A stretch of 64,000 bases of DNA from Bryobacterales bacterium (GTDB lineage Bacteria; Acidobacteriota; Terriglobia; Bryobacterales; Bryobacteraceae): contig PMSX01000137.1 of NCBI GenBank assembly GCA_003167495.1, positions 27,625 to 91,624 of the forward strand, written 5' to 3'. How positions within the stretch are numbered: the first letter of the stretch is position 1; every line of letters begins with the position of its first letter. The notes beneath the pieces were generated by a model. The model saw only the letters and a list, made by a program, of their open reading frames with translations. It was not told the origin of the DNA and made no database searches. Position numbers and translations under genes: made by a program. Positions 16,474 to 24,516 of this stretch are shown here, piece after piece.

Positions 16474-16515
16474 CCGATAGTGCCTGGATGACGCCCATCC
16501 GGACAATACTTTGTC
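16474..16515 (-). repeat. Degenerate dispersed repeat, copy D
   Basis: Read on the minus strand it gives AAAGTATTGTCCGGATGGGC and then GTCATCCAGGCACTATCGG, which aligns with the copy at 14913-14961. It precedes the glycosyltransferase gene and would otherwise be translated as an N-terminal extension of that protein. Confidence 0.45.
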
Positions 16516-16707
16516 AAATTCGGGTGGGCGAGCGTGGATTCAGGGTCCGTAAAAGACGTGCTAATGCGATGGTCCGCTGCGGAGTCGCATGGGGATAAAA
16601 CGTCGCACTTGAAACCAGCTTCCATCTGCGCGGGGGCGCCTTGTCGCGTGGCGATGCCATCTGTCATATACTATCCAAAACTGCGCTGTGGCCGGGACGG
16701 GAACAGT

Positions 16708-17775
16708 ATGCATCTGGATCATAAATCGGAGCTAAAGAGGAGAGTTTTTCAAGCTGCTGAGGCCGCTCTGTCTCGCCAACAATACGTCAGTGCAATCGAT
16801 GTTTTATGCGGAATGGGCCTATTGGCACCTACACAGGTGGCGTCATGGCGAAAGGGGCGAGTCGATTTCCTGGAACGGGTCATCCAAGGGAACCTCAAAA
16901 AGATTTCATTTTCGATGTCGATGTTCCGTCAGTGGGCACAAGCAAAAGGGCTTCAGCCAAGTGAGTGCGGCTATGCACGCCGCACGCGGTCAGGAACCGT
17001 AGACCTGCAATTCAGCAAGAGCGGAGATCCGGCAATCGAGAAGAGCTACCGCACTCATTATGTGTCGCCTGCCCTATCGCAGCGCAAACAGGAGCGCCTC
17101 AAGGAGAAGCTGAGCCAGGCTGCCCAGCCTGTCGTATTCCAGATCGTACGCGACACCCGATGTTCGGAGTGCGACGCCGAGATCGAACGGGATTCCTTCC
17201 TCATCATGGAAGCGGAGCACCCTCTATGCCTGCCCTGTGCGCACCTCGACGATCTCGAATATCTGCCATCGGGCGACGCAGCCTTGACGCGGCGCGCGGC
17301 CAAGTACAGCGGCCGCACGGCGGTAGTCGTGCGTTTCAGCCGGGCGCGCGGGCACTATGAAAGGCAGGGCATCCTAGCAGAGAGAACTGGGTTGGAGAAA
17401 GCCGAGCAGGAATGCACGGCGGATGCCGATGAGCGTGCGGGTGCCCGCACGCGTGGCGCCGTGCAGCGCCGCGAGCAAGATCGCGAATTGGTTGCCCGGA
17501 TGACGAAGCAGATGGCGACCTTATTCCCCAGCTTCCCGCCTCAGGACGCTGCCGCCATCGCGCAACACACTGCTGTGAGGGGAAGCGGCCGCGTCGGTAG
17601 AACGGCGGCTGGACGGGATCTGGAGGAGCGAGCGTTGGCTGCGGCCGTTGCCGCCGCGGTTCGTCACAAGCACACCGAGTACGATGCGCTGCTGGCCGCT
17701 GGTCTGGATCGTTCTATCGCCCGGCAACAAGTTGCCGATCAGGTGCACGCGATTCTCGCAGCCTGGAGGCAGTGA
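16708..17775 (+). CDS. DUF2293 domain protein
   Basis: A protein of about 355 residues with DUF2293 near its C-terminus: MATLFPSFPPQDAAAIAQH, TAVRGSGRVGRTAAGRDLEE and AVAAAVRHKHTEYDALLAAG. The middle has two cysteine pairs (TRCSECDAEI and HPLCLPCAHLDD), probably a zinc site, followed by a Glu/Arg-rich coiled segment. ATG 16708 is taken as the start, because the sequence from MHLDHKSELKRRVF onward is protein-like; an upstream ATG at 16534 would add 58 low-complexity residues. The function of DUF2293 is unknown; the Cys pairs and basic charge suggest nucleic-acid binding, which is inference. Confidence 0.8.
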   Translation: MHLDHKSELKRRVFQAAEAALSRQQYVSAIDVLCGMGLLAPTQVASWRKGRVDFLERVIQGNLKKISFSMSMFRQWAQAKGLQPSECGYARRTRSGTVDLQFSKSGDPAIEKSYRTHYVSPALSQRKQERLKEKLSQAAQPVVFQIVRDTRCSECDAEIERDSFLIMEAEHPLCLPCAHLDDLEYLPSGDAALTRRAAKYSGRTAVVVRFSRARGHYERQGILAERTGLEKAEQECTADADERAGARTRGAVQRREQDRELVARMTKQMATLFPSFPPQDAAAIAQHTAVRGSGRVGRTAAGRDLEERALAAAVAAAVRHKHTEYDALLAAGLDRSIARQQVADQVHAILAAWRQ

Positions 17776-18421
17776 GGCGAGTCACGCGGGCAATGTTACG
17801 TCTAGCCAGGAGCGTACTCACGGGCCTAACCGGAAGGGAATCAGTTCTGGAGTGTGATTGCTGGTCTGCTCGAACCCGAGCACTTTCAGTGAATTCACTC
17901 CCCCACAGCAGCGTTTGTATTTTTTCCCGGAACCGAAAGGAGACGGGTCGTCCTTCCAAGTTTTCCTCGACTGCCACGAGGCCCGTGCCTGTAAGCGCTT
18001 GTTAAGTGTTGTCGATGCATCCGAAAGTACCGGTAGGCTCTCACGACGCCGGCCAGCATCAAGCGCGATGATATCCCCGCGTTTCTCCGGCCCAATAGGC
18101 CCTGGCCGCAGTTCAGGATCTTTGCGTGCTCGTGGTAAAGCATTAACACCGGAAGCATACATCAGCATTGTTCCTCATCGGCAAGAAGCTCGGCCCAAGC
18201 CGCGCTACGCATATCCATGCGCGCACGAACCCGTGAAACCTCCCAAAGGTCCCTTCTACGACTGCGGTAGTGCCGTCTAAATACCGGAGAATAGGGGCGG
18301 TTCGGTACGAGCAAATCGCGACACGAGAAGCTGCGATGAGAGCTCCGACCGGCGCTTCCTCGCCGAAACTATAGCCGCAGCAACACGTAGCGCAGGATTC
18401 CGGGCCGTGCCAACCGCGCTA
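17776..18421 (-). pseudogene. Non-coding stretch with the remnant of a SEC-C-motif protein
   Basis: This 646-base stretch contains no convincing intact gene. On the minus strand near 17905-17960 there is DDPSPFGSGKKYKRCCGG, which matches the zinc-binding SEC-C motif DPCPCGSGKKYKRCC except that the first two cysteines are Ser and Phe. The open frame around it (17818-18168) has no other recognisable domain, and parallel frames hold similar basic low-complexity sequence. I read it as the eroded C-terminus of a SEC-C protein. A plus-strand open frame at 17858-18280 has no family likeness. Confidence 0.35.
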
Positions 18422-19396
18422 TTAACCTGCGATAGGTTCGAGCTGGCTGGCGTGGGCGGCCTCCCGTTCGCTATGGGAAGGCGAAACCAGATTCTGTCCG
18501 CGGCTATACTGCCGTGGCGAACAACCCATGACCCTCTTGAAGGCTGTGCTGAAGGCGCTTTCTGATTCGTAGCCGAGCGACAGAGAAATGACGGAAACGG
18601 GATCGCTGGAATTCACCAGCTTGTCCCCGGCCAGCAGCATTCGCCAGCGCGTGAGGTATTCCATGGGTGATGCCCCAACGGTCTCCTTGAATTTCAGGGC
18701 AAAGGTCGATCGCGACATGCCGGCACGTTCCGCTAGCTCTTGTAGTGTCCAGCGGTACCCTGGCTTTTCGTGAATCGCGTTGATCGCCGCGCTCATCTGT
18801 TTATCGGCTAGGGCGAAGAGCCACCCAACGCCACCACTCAACCCTTCCGCCAGATGCAGCCGTAGGGCTTGCACCAACATCATATGGGCGAGGTGTTGTG
18901 CAACCAGAAAGCCGCCCGGCTGCGGCTCGCGGAGCTCCTCCATCATGCGCTCGAGAGACCAGCGCAGCACCGCCTTGTCCGATTCTTTCCCGATATGCAC
19001 AATGGGCGGCAGCACACCCAACAGAATGCCGGCATGATCTCCCGTAAAAGTGAAGTACCCACCGACGCCAAAGCAATCCCCGCCGCCATTGAACGAGGCG
19101 ATGCTACCACTCAGCGGCGCCGTAAAAATCGTCTTAAAATCGACGGGCATCAACGTCAGATCGCTGGCCAGACAGAAAGGCCGCCCACCGGGCAGCAGGA
19201 AGCAGTCCCCCGCGCTTAGGAGCACCGCGTCGGGAACGCCCTCGACGGACAGCCAGCACCGGCCGGAAACCAACGCGTAGCATTTGATGCCTTCATGTTG
19301 GGGGTACTGGATTGACCATTCTCCACCAAAATCAAAGCCACCGCACATATAATTGCGCGGTTTCAAGAGCGACAACACATCTGAGAGCGGATCCAT
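18422..19396 (-). CDS. AraC-family transcriptional regulator with cupin domain
   Basis: A 324-residue regulator. The N-terminal half is the cupin_6-type sensor (YALVSGRCWLSVEGVPDAVLL, AGDCFLLPGGRPFCLA) and the C-terminal half holds two helix-turn-helix motifs: WTLQELAERAGMSRSTFALKF and DPVSVISLSLGYESESAFS, ending in FKRVMGCSPRQYSRG. It is transcribed divergently from an SDR gene 132 bases away, the usual arrangement in which such a regulator controls a neighbouring NAD(P)-dependent epimerase/reductase. The inducer is unknown. Confidence 0.93.
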   Translation of the reverse strand: MDPLSDVLSLLKPRNYMCGGFDFGGEWSIQYPQHEGIKCYALVSGRCWLSVEGVPDAVLLSAGDCFLLPGGRPFCLASDLTLMPVDFKTIFTAPLSGSIASFNGGGDCFGVGGYFTFTGDHAGILLGVLPPIVHIGKESDKAVLRWSLERMMEELREPQPGGFLVAQHLAHMMLVQALRLHLAEGLSGGVGWLFALADKQMSAAINAIHEKPGYRWTLQELAERAGMSRSTFALKFKETVGASPMEYLTRWRMLLAGDKLVNSSDPVSVISLSLGYESESAFSTAFKRVMGCSPRQYSRGQNLVSPSHSEREAAHASQLEPIAG

Positions 19397-19528
19397 AGGC
19401 CTCCCGGACGATTGCGAAGATAATACGGACTCTAGAGCTAGATCGTTTTTTCCTCGATCAACATCTTGATAATAGCTGGGCCGCGAATGCGGTCATAGCC
19501 ATGAAAACGAAGTACAGGAGAATTTACG

Positions 19529-20416
19529 ATGCGTATTTTTGTCACGGGTTCCACAGGATTCATCGGTTCTGCCATTGTTCAGGAACTAATTAAAGCGGGC
19601 CATCAGGTGCTCGGTCTTTCTCGCTCAGATGCCGGCGCCAAGTCTCTGCTCGCCGCTGGCGCCCAGGTGCATCCCGGCAATCTGGAAGACCTGGAAAGCC
19701 TGCGCAGTGGAGCTGACCTGTCGGAGGGCGTCATTCACACTGCCTTTATCCATGACTTCTCGAAATTCAAGGAGGTCTGCGAGATAGACAGACTCGCCAT
19801 CGAGGCGCTTGGCTCCGCGCTCGCCAGCTCTGACCGCCCCTTGATCGTCACTTCCGGGACCGCCGTCGCCCACACACCGGGCCGCCTCACGACCGAGGAA
19901 GATGCGCCCAATTCTCCGATTCCCCGAGTAGCGTCGGAAGAGGCCGCAGCTTCGGTGGCGTCAAAGGGCGTACGCGTTTCGGTGGTGCGCCTTCCGCAGG
20001 TCCACGATCCACTCAAGCAAGGCCTCATCACCTACCTCATCGCCCTAGCACGCGAGAAGGGTGTCTCGGCGTATGTCGGCGACGGGCTCAACCACTGGCC
20101 TGCGGTGCACCGGCTCGATGCCGCTCATCTCTACAGGCTAGCGTTCGAGAAGGGTGCAGCGGGCGCTCGTTATAACGCGGTCGCAGAAGAGGGCATACCG
20201 CTTCGAGAGATCGCTGAGGCAATCGGACGGGGCCTGAAGGTGCCGGTTGTCGCCAAGTCTCTTGAGGAGGCAGGCGAGCATTTTGGGTGGCTCGGGTTTT
20301 TCGTGGGCGCTGACGTTCCAGCTTCGAGCGCGCTGACGCGGGAACGCCTGGGGTGGCGTCCAACCCAGTCTGGGCTCATTTCCGATCTCGATCGCGCGCG
20401 AGACTTCGAAGCCTGA
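19529..20416 (+). CDS. SDR family NAD(P)-dependent oxidoreductase (extended/atypical)
   Basis: A 295-residue Rossmann protein that starts [17 protein letters not shown], the G-x-x-G-x-x-G motif of extended SDRs. Further marks are [36 protein letters not shown] and [18 protein letters not shown]. The classical catalytic Tyr-x3-Lys is not evident, as in other members of the NAD-dependent epimerase-like group found beside AraC genes. AGGAG stands about ten bases before ATG 19529. The divergent AraC gene is its probable regulator; the substrate is unknown. Confidence 0.88.
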   Translation: MRIFVTGSTGFIGSAIVQELIKAGHQVLGLSRSDAGAKSLLAAGAQVHPGNLEDLESLRSGADLSEGVIHTAFIHDFSKFKEVCEIDRLAIEALGSALASSDRPLIVTSGTAVAHTPGRLTTEEDAPNSPIPRVASEEAAASVASKGVRVSVVRLPQVHDPLKQGLITYLIALAREKGVSAYVGDGLNHWPAVHRLDAAHLYRLAFEKGAAGARYNAVAEEGIPLREIAEAIGRGLKVPVVAKSLEEAGEHFGWLGFFVGADVPASSALTRERLGWRPTQSGLISDLDRARDFEA

Positions 20417-20479
20417 ACAGGGACTCTCTACCCGCCCCCAAACCGTGGAACTTCCGCGTCGCAAATGGCGCATCTTCTT

Positions 20480-20801
20480 TAACGATCGAATCCGCATGGC
20501 ATGTGCTGAAAGGAAGTCGCACGATTGGCCTGCTCTCCGGCACCGTCGCTATGGCGGTGCGTAAAGGCAACCGTTTGCATTGCGCTTCTGGAAACGTCTT
20601 CACCATCGCGATGCTTACGTTGGTTTATTCCCCGGCCAGCAACAAGTCTTTCTCGCTTTCCTGCGGGGCTCCGTCTTCCTTACCGTCCTCGCCCTGCTGC
20701 CATTTCCCTTGATGATCTTCTGGCTCTTCCGCGTTCGCTTCAACAAGACTTACAAGACGCGGCCATCACCCATTCCGGCTGCCGTGTCTCTTGGACCATA
20801 A
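20480..20801 (+). pseudogene. Remnant of a DUF2306-like membrane protein
   Basis: Between the SDR and the quinone oxidoreductase are two protein-like pieces in different frames. The first (frame of position 20353) has HVLKGSRTIGLLSGTVAMAV and then RKGNRLHCASGNVFTIAMLT, which matches the start of DUF2306-type membrane proteins. The second (frame of position 20580) has AFLRGSVFLTVLALLPFPL and MIFWLFRVRF, a membrane helix followed by a basic end. Neither has a start codon with a ribosome binding site. This is a decayed small membrane gene; the family assignment is tentative. Confidence 0.4.
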
Positions 20802-20842
20802 ACGGCTCGGCAGCGCGTCGCTAGATTGAAAGAGGCAATTAA

Positions 20843-21831
20843 TTGAAAGCTATCGTCATCACACAATACGGACCACCGGAAGTGCTGCAACTCAGGGAAA
20901 TCGCAACGCCCACGCCGGCCGTGGATCAGGTCCTGATCAAGCTGTATGCCGCGTCGGTAAATCCGCTCGACAGTTTCATGATGAGGGGGCCGTTGTTCTT
21001 TCTCCCGAGTGTGGGTAAGTTGCTCAAGCCAAAACACCAAGTCATTGGCGCCGATATTGCTGGAAGGGTTGAGTCCGTGGGCAAAGACATAAAGAAGTTT
21101 CGTACGGGCGACGAGGTCTTTGGTGCATCCTTCCAGGGAAAAGGTTTGGGCGGGTTTGCCGAGTATGTCTGTTCCACGGAAGATCGCTTGGCATTGAAGC
21201 CGGTCAATCTATCGTTTGAGCAGGCGGCAGCCGTACCCGTGGCGGCAATCACTGCCCTTCAGGGACTTCGCGATCATGGGCAGATCGAGCGAGGTCAAAC
21301 GGTTCTGATCGACGGAGCGTCTGGGGGCGTGGGTACCTTCGCAGTCCAGATCGCCAAATCATTCGGAGCTGAAGTGACAGCTGTGTGCGGTCCGGGTAAT
21401 GTGGACCAAGCCCGCTTGATCGGCGCAGATCATGTCATCGATTACACCCAGGAGGATTTTACCCGAAGTGGCCAGCGTTACGATCTCATTCTCGGAGTGA
21501 ACGCACATCATTCGATCTTCGCTTACAGGCGCGCGCTCGCCCAAACGGGATTTTTGTGATGGTCGGAGGTGGTTTGGCTCGAATTCTCCAGGCTGCGTCG
21601 CTGGGGCCGTTGCTATCCCGGCTTGGAAACAAGAAGATGCGCTTCTTCATTCCGAAAATAAATACGAACGATCTGGTTTTTCTAAAAGACTTACTGGAGG
21701 CTGGAGTGATTGCACCCGTTATTGATCGACGCTACTCGCTAAGCGAGGCGGCTGAAGCGCTTCGTTATCGAGAAACAGGACATGCGAAGGGGAAGGTCGT
21801 ACTGGCTATTGAACATGCGAGTGAACTTTGA
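20843..21831 (+). pseudogene. NAD(P)-dependent quinone oxidoreductase (zinc-independent MDR), frameshifted
   Basis: A medium-chain dehydrogenase/reductase of the quinone oxidoreductase type. The first frame has MKAIVITQYGPPEVLQLRE, HQVIGADIAGRVESVG, FEQAAAVPVAAITALQGL and the Rossmann motif DGASGGVGTFAVQIAK. It stops at TGA 21557-21559 right after the T run 21551-21555. One extra T restores the frame and joins it to FVMVGGGLARILQA, ending with ALRYRETGHAKGKVVLAI. The rebuilt protein has 329 residues, the normal length. TTG 20843 is the start, with AGAGG upstream. The break is either a homopolymer miscall or a real deletion. Confidence 0.85.
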
Positions 21832-21904
21832 GGCAGACGCTGGCCTCATCTGTTTCTGGACTGAGGGATCCGCTGCGGTGTAGCCGCAAACTCCGCCACC
21901 GACC

Positions 21905-21945
21905 ACCCGCAACACGTATGGAAGGATGGCCGACAATACGGGTGG
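21905..21945 (+). repeat. Degenerate dispersed repeat, copy B
   Basis: Contains TATGGAAGGATGGCCGACAA, nearly identical to the core of the copy at 14913-14961. It lies in the 249-base gap between the quinone oxidoreductase and the next minus-strand gene, where I see nothing else. Confidence 0.45.
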
Positions 21946-22080
21946 GACCCAATCTCCACGCCTCGACGTTTACCATGTCGCCATTCGTGGACGTGGGGCG
22001 TATTTCTTTTGCAGCATGATGGTTGCGCCGCCGGCACGGCAGCGCGAATTTAGGATGTATATTCAGCCTACGCGGCTCGG

Positions 22081-22532
22081 CTATTGTTTGTCGTATACGG
22101 TGACGCCGTCCACCGTTTGACCCGCGGAGTTGGTCCCCCTGGCTGCGACGGTCAACGTTTTGCCGTCCTTCGAGACCTTGGAGTGGGCGGTATATAACAC
22201 CTTGCCGCCTTTTGAGTAGCTGGTTTCACGCTCTCTGGCGTTCAGGAGCTTGCCTGAAACCGCTTCATAAGGTCCTTCGATCTTACCGGTCCCACCATTT
22301 CGGGAACAGTGTAATGAAGGGAGATGGGCGCGCCGTTCGCAGCCGTCCCTTTCAAAGCCACGTCGTCGTCGCTGCCCGATTCTGAAATGGTTATGGTGGC
22401 CTCTTGATATGGCGCACCAGCCTTAAACTTCGACTTGGCCGGATTTAGCTTCCAGGTTCCAACAAATGGGTCCGCTGCCATGAGGGCTACGGCAGGCGCC
22501 AGTAGCATGAACACGAGTTTCGCGTAACGCAT
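22081..22532 (-). pseudogene. Small secreted protein of unknown function, frameshifted
   Basis: Read from ATG 22532 it has a Sec signal (LVFMLLAPAVALMAADP), then FVGTWKLNPAKSKFKAGAPY and ISLHYTVPEMVG. At 22289-22293 (CCC on the plus strand) the frame changes and continues GTGKIEGPYEAVSGKLLNA, then LYTAHSKVSKDGKTLTV, ending VTVYDKQ at TAG 22083-22081. One extra G in the message restores a 150-residue protein. The FVGTWKLNPAKSKF pattern is that of small secreted lipocalin-like or META-like proteins abundant in Acidobacteria. Function unknown. Confidence 0.7.
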
Positions 22533-22618
22533 GGTTGTCCCTTCCTTTGGGGATGCTGTACATCATACATAGAATTAAAGTCCTGATTTACATTGCATCC
22601 TTCCCTTATCTGGTGCCG

Positions 22619-22660
22619 GCGATCCGCAAAAAGTACTCGAAGGGTGGCTGACGTCCAGGA
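22619..22660 (+). repeat. Degenerate dispersed repeat, copy C
   Basis: GATCCGCAAAAAGTACTCGA followed by AGGGTGGCTGACGTCCAGG matches the first two thirds of the copy at 14913-14961. It lies between two minus-strand genes. Confidence 0.45.
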
Positions 22661-22732
22661 CCTTGCAGAAAACACCCTTCTGATTCGCGCGACGGCTGCG
22701 TCCGTGACAATCTCGCGCGCCTCTTCACGCCT

Positions 22733-24076
22733 CTAAGGGTCCGCTCGTCGGTGTCTTGCAATCATTCGCTCGAGCGTGGGCCTGGTCAGGAGCTTGCCTC
22801 TGATAATCACCGCGGCAATACCGTCTGTATTGCGGATATCGAGTGTCGGGTCCGCATCCAGCAACACCAGGTCGGCTTGCTTCCCGGTCTCGACAGTACC
22901 CTCCCAAGCCTCGCGCCCAAGAAAGCGCGCAGGATTAATCGTCGCGGTCTGCAGACTTTCCAGGGGAGTGAACCCCGCCTTTGTTAGCCATTCAAGCTCA
23001 TCGTGAAGACAGAAACCTGGTACTAGCCCGTCGCACCCGGCCAGAAAACGATTGCCGCGCGCATGCAGATCGTGAATTGCCTGAAGACTCAGCCTGCCCC
23101 CTAAGCGGAACTTGTCAAGAGTCTTCGCGTCCACGTGCGAAACTCGGACGTTGTCACGCGTGAGCGCCAACAACGAATCGCTGGCAAATTCGGCGTGAGG
23201 TAAGGGAGCGCCGGAGAAAACGTCGGGAATCGTTTGGAAAAATTCCATCGTTGGTGTTTCCCAAACACCTTTCGCTGCCAGCTTGTCAGACAGCGGCGCG
23301 CATTCCTTAAGACTGTAAGTGTCGCCGGTGGAGCAATCCCCAAATACTCTGTAGTTGGCTAGATGCTCGATGCTTCGCATGCCCGCATCGGCGGCCTCTT
23401 CGACTGTGACGTTCATCGGAACATGCCCTGCGAACGTCAAGCCAACCTTGGGTGCTTCGTCCGCGATCGCAAAGAACACTTCACGCGGAGTATGGTCGTG
23501 AACTTTGATGAAATCGACGCCAAGTCGCTTGAGGTCGTGGACCGCTTCTCTGGCCTCAACTGCGTTCGTTACACGGCGCCGGTACGGAAAGCCTGGCGGA
23601 GCGTCATCCAGCATCGGTCCCGAGGCCACAATCTCTGGGCCAAGAGTCGCGCCTGACTTGACGCGCTCGCGCAAGGGCAAGATGAAATCTGAATCCCCGC
23701 CCATGTCACGAGTACCAACTATGCCCTTTGCGACAAACAGATCCAGCGAGTCAGCGCCAGTTCCTTGGTGGTGGGTGTGCATATCCCAAAGACCAGGAAT
23801 CAGAAATTTCCCTTTTCCATTTACTCGAGTTGCCTCGCTTGGAACGCTGACCCCGGGTGCAATCGCGGTAATCCGGTCATTGCGAATAAGCACGGTAAGA
23901 CCGGTTTGACGTGCCCCAGTGATCACGTCAATGACCGTTACGTCAATGACGGCTATTGACCCGGCGGACACCTCCGCAGTCGCCGGCTTTGCTTCAGGGG
24001 CGTCAATAAGGAATGCCCCAGTTATAAAGCCGGCGATGACGCAAGCCGCGACGCTCGGCGCAGGCGAAAATACCAT
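22733..24076 (-). CDS. Amidohydrolase family protein (imidazolonepropionase/prolidase-like)
   Basis: A 447-residue exported metal-dependent hydrolase with a hydrophobic N-terminus (ACVIAGFITGAFLI). Metal ligands of the amidohydrolase superfamily are all in place: GLWDMHTHHQG (His100, His102), a lysine in DFIKVHDHT (Lys191) that can be carboxylated, AGHVP (His218), IEHLAN (His238) and the late Asp in FLAGCDGL. The C-terminus carries TVETGKQADLVLLDADPT, the closing of the small beta domain. It is intact and of normal length, so it should be an active hydrolase on a cyclic amide, dipeptide or related bond. The substrate is unknown. Confidence 0.9.
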   Translation of the reverse strand: MVFSPAPSVAACVIAGFITGAFLIDAPEAKPATAEVSAGSIAVIDVTVIDVITGARQTGLTVLIRNDRITAIAPGVSVPSEATRVNGKGKFLIPGLWDMHTHHQGTGADSLDLFVAKGIVGTRDMGGDSDFILPLRERVKSGATLGPEIVASGPMLDDAPPGFPYRRRVTNAVEAREAVHDLKRLGVDFIKVHDHTPREVFFAIADEAPKVGLTFAGHVPMNVTVEEAADAGMRSIEHLANYRVFGDCSTGDTYSLKECAPLSDKLAAKGVWETPTMEFFQTIPDVFSGAPLPHAEFASDSLLALTRDNVRVSHVDAKTLDKFRLGGRLSLQAIHDLHARGNRFLAGCDGLVPGFCLHDELEWLTKAGFTPLESLQTATINPARFLGREAWEGTVETGKQADLVLLDADPTLDIRNTDGIAAVIIRGKLLTRPTLERMIARHRRADP

Positions 24077-24128
24077 GCTGCCAACGATATCACCGGGCTC
24101 TTATGAAGGCACATCCTGCAGTCGCGTA

Positions 24129-24383
24129 CTAACTCTGCCCCGGCGCGCCCGAGGTCTTGAAGTCCGGCAGCGGAGGCGTGCATGCTGCTTTAAACCAGCG
24201 GCTGATGTAAACCTGCGCGTGCCCTTCTCCACAGTAATGCCGTGCGCCTGGGCTATTTGCAGTCTCCAGGTTCCACGGCAGCACGGTGAGCTGCGAATTA
24301 CTGCACTGGATCACAAACCAGTGAACCGGAGTGCTGCTCATCGTCCCACAAATCTCGCACCGAAACTCCTGGAGAAATGCCAT
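24129..24383 (-). CDS. Small putative zinc-binding protein
   Basis: An 84-residue protein with an excellent ribosome binding site (GAGGAGGAGA) before ATG 24383. It has FRCEICGTMSSTPVHWFV, a middle Trp (LTVLPWN), and ARHYCGEGHAQVYISRWF. The Cys-x2-Cys pair and the later Cys/His cluster (HYCGEGH) could hold a zinc ion. I do not know a named family for it. It sits alone between the amidohydrolase and the propeller protein; function unknown. Confidence 0.65.
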   Translation of the reverse strand: MAFLQEFRCEICGTMSSTPVHWFVIQCSNSQLTVLPWNLETANSPGARHYCGEGHAQVYISRWFKAACTPPLPDFKTSGAPGQS

Positions 24384-24516
24384 AGGTTCGTCTCCTCCTC
24401 AGCGAGCGGATTGCTCACAGCCCCAGTGTATCTCCCGGAAAACGCCTACCTGCTAAATGCGGTCTCCAACACTATCGAGCCAGTGGCGCGAATTCGGTAT
24501 ATACTGACATTCCAGA

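Noticed and set aside
16534..16707. 58-codon N-terminal extension of the DUF2293 gene
   Set aside because: No protein-like pattern and no ribosome binding site; the family-like sequence begins at ATG 16708.
17858..18280. 140-codon plus-strand open frame
   Set aside because: Low-complexity product without family likeness or ribosome binding site; the SEC-C remnant on the other strand explains the region better.
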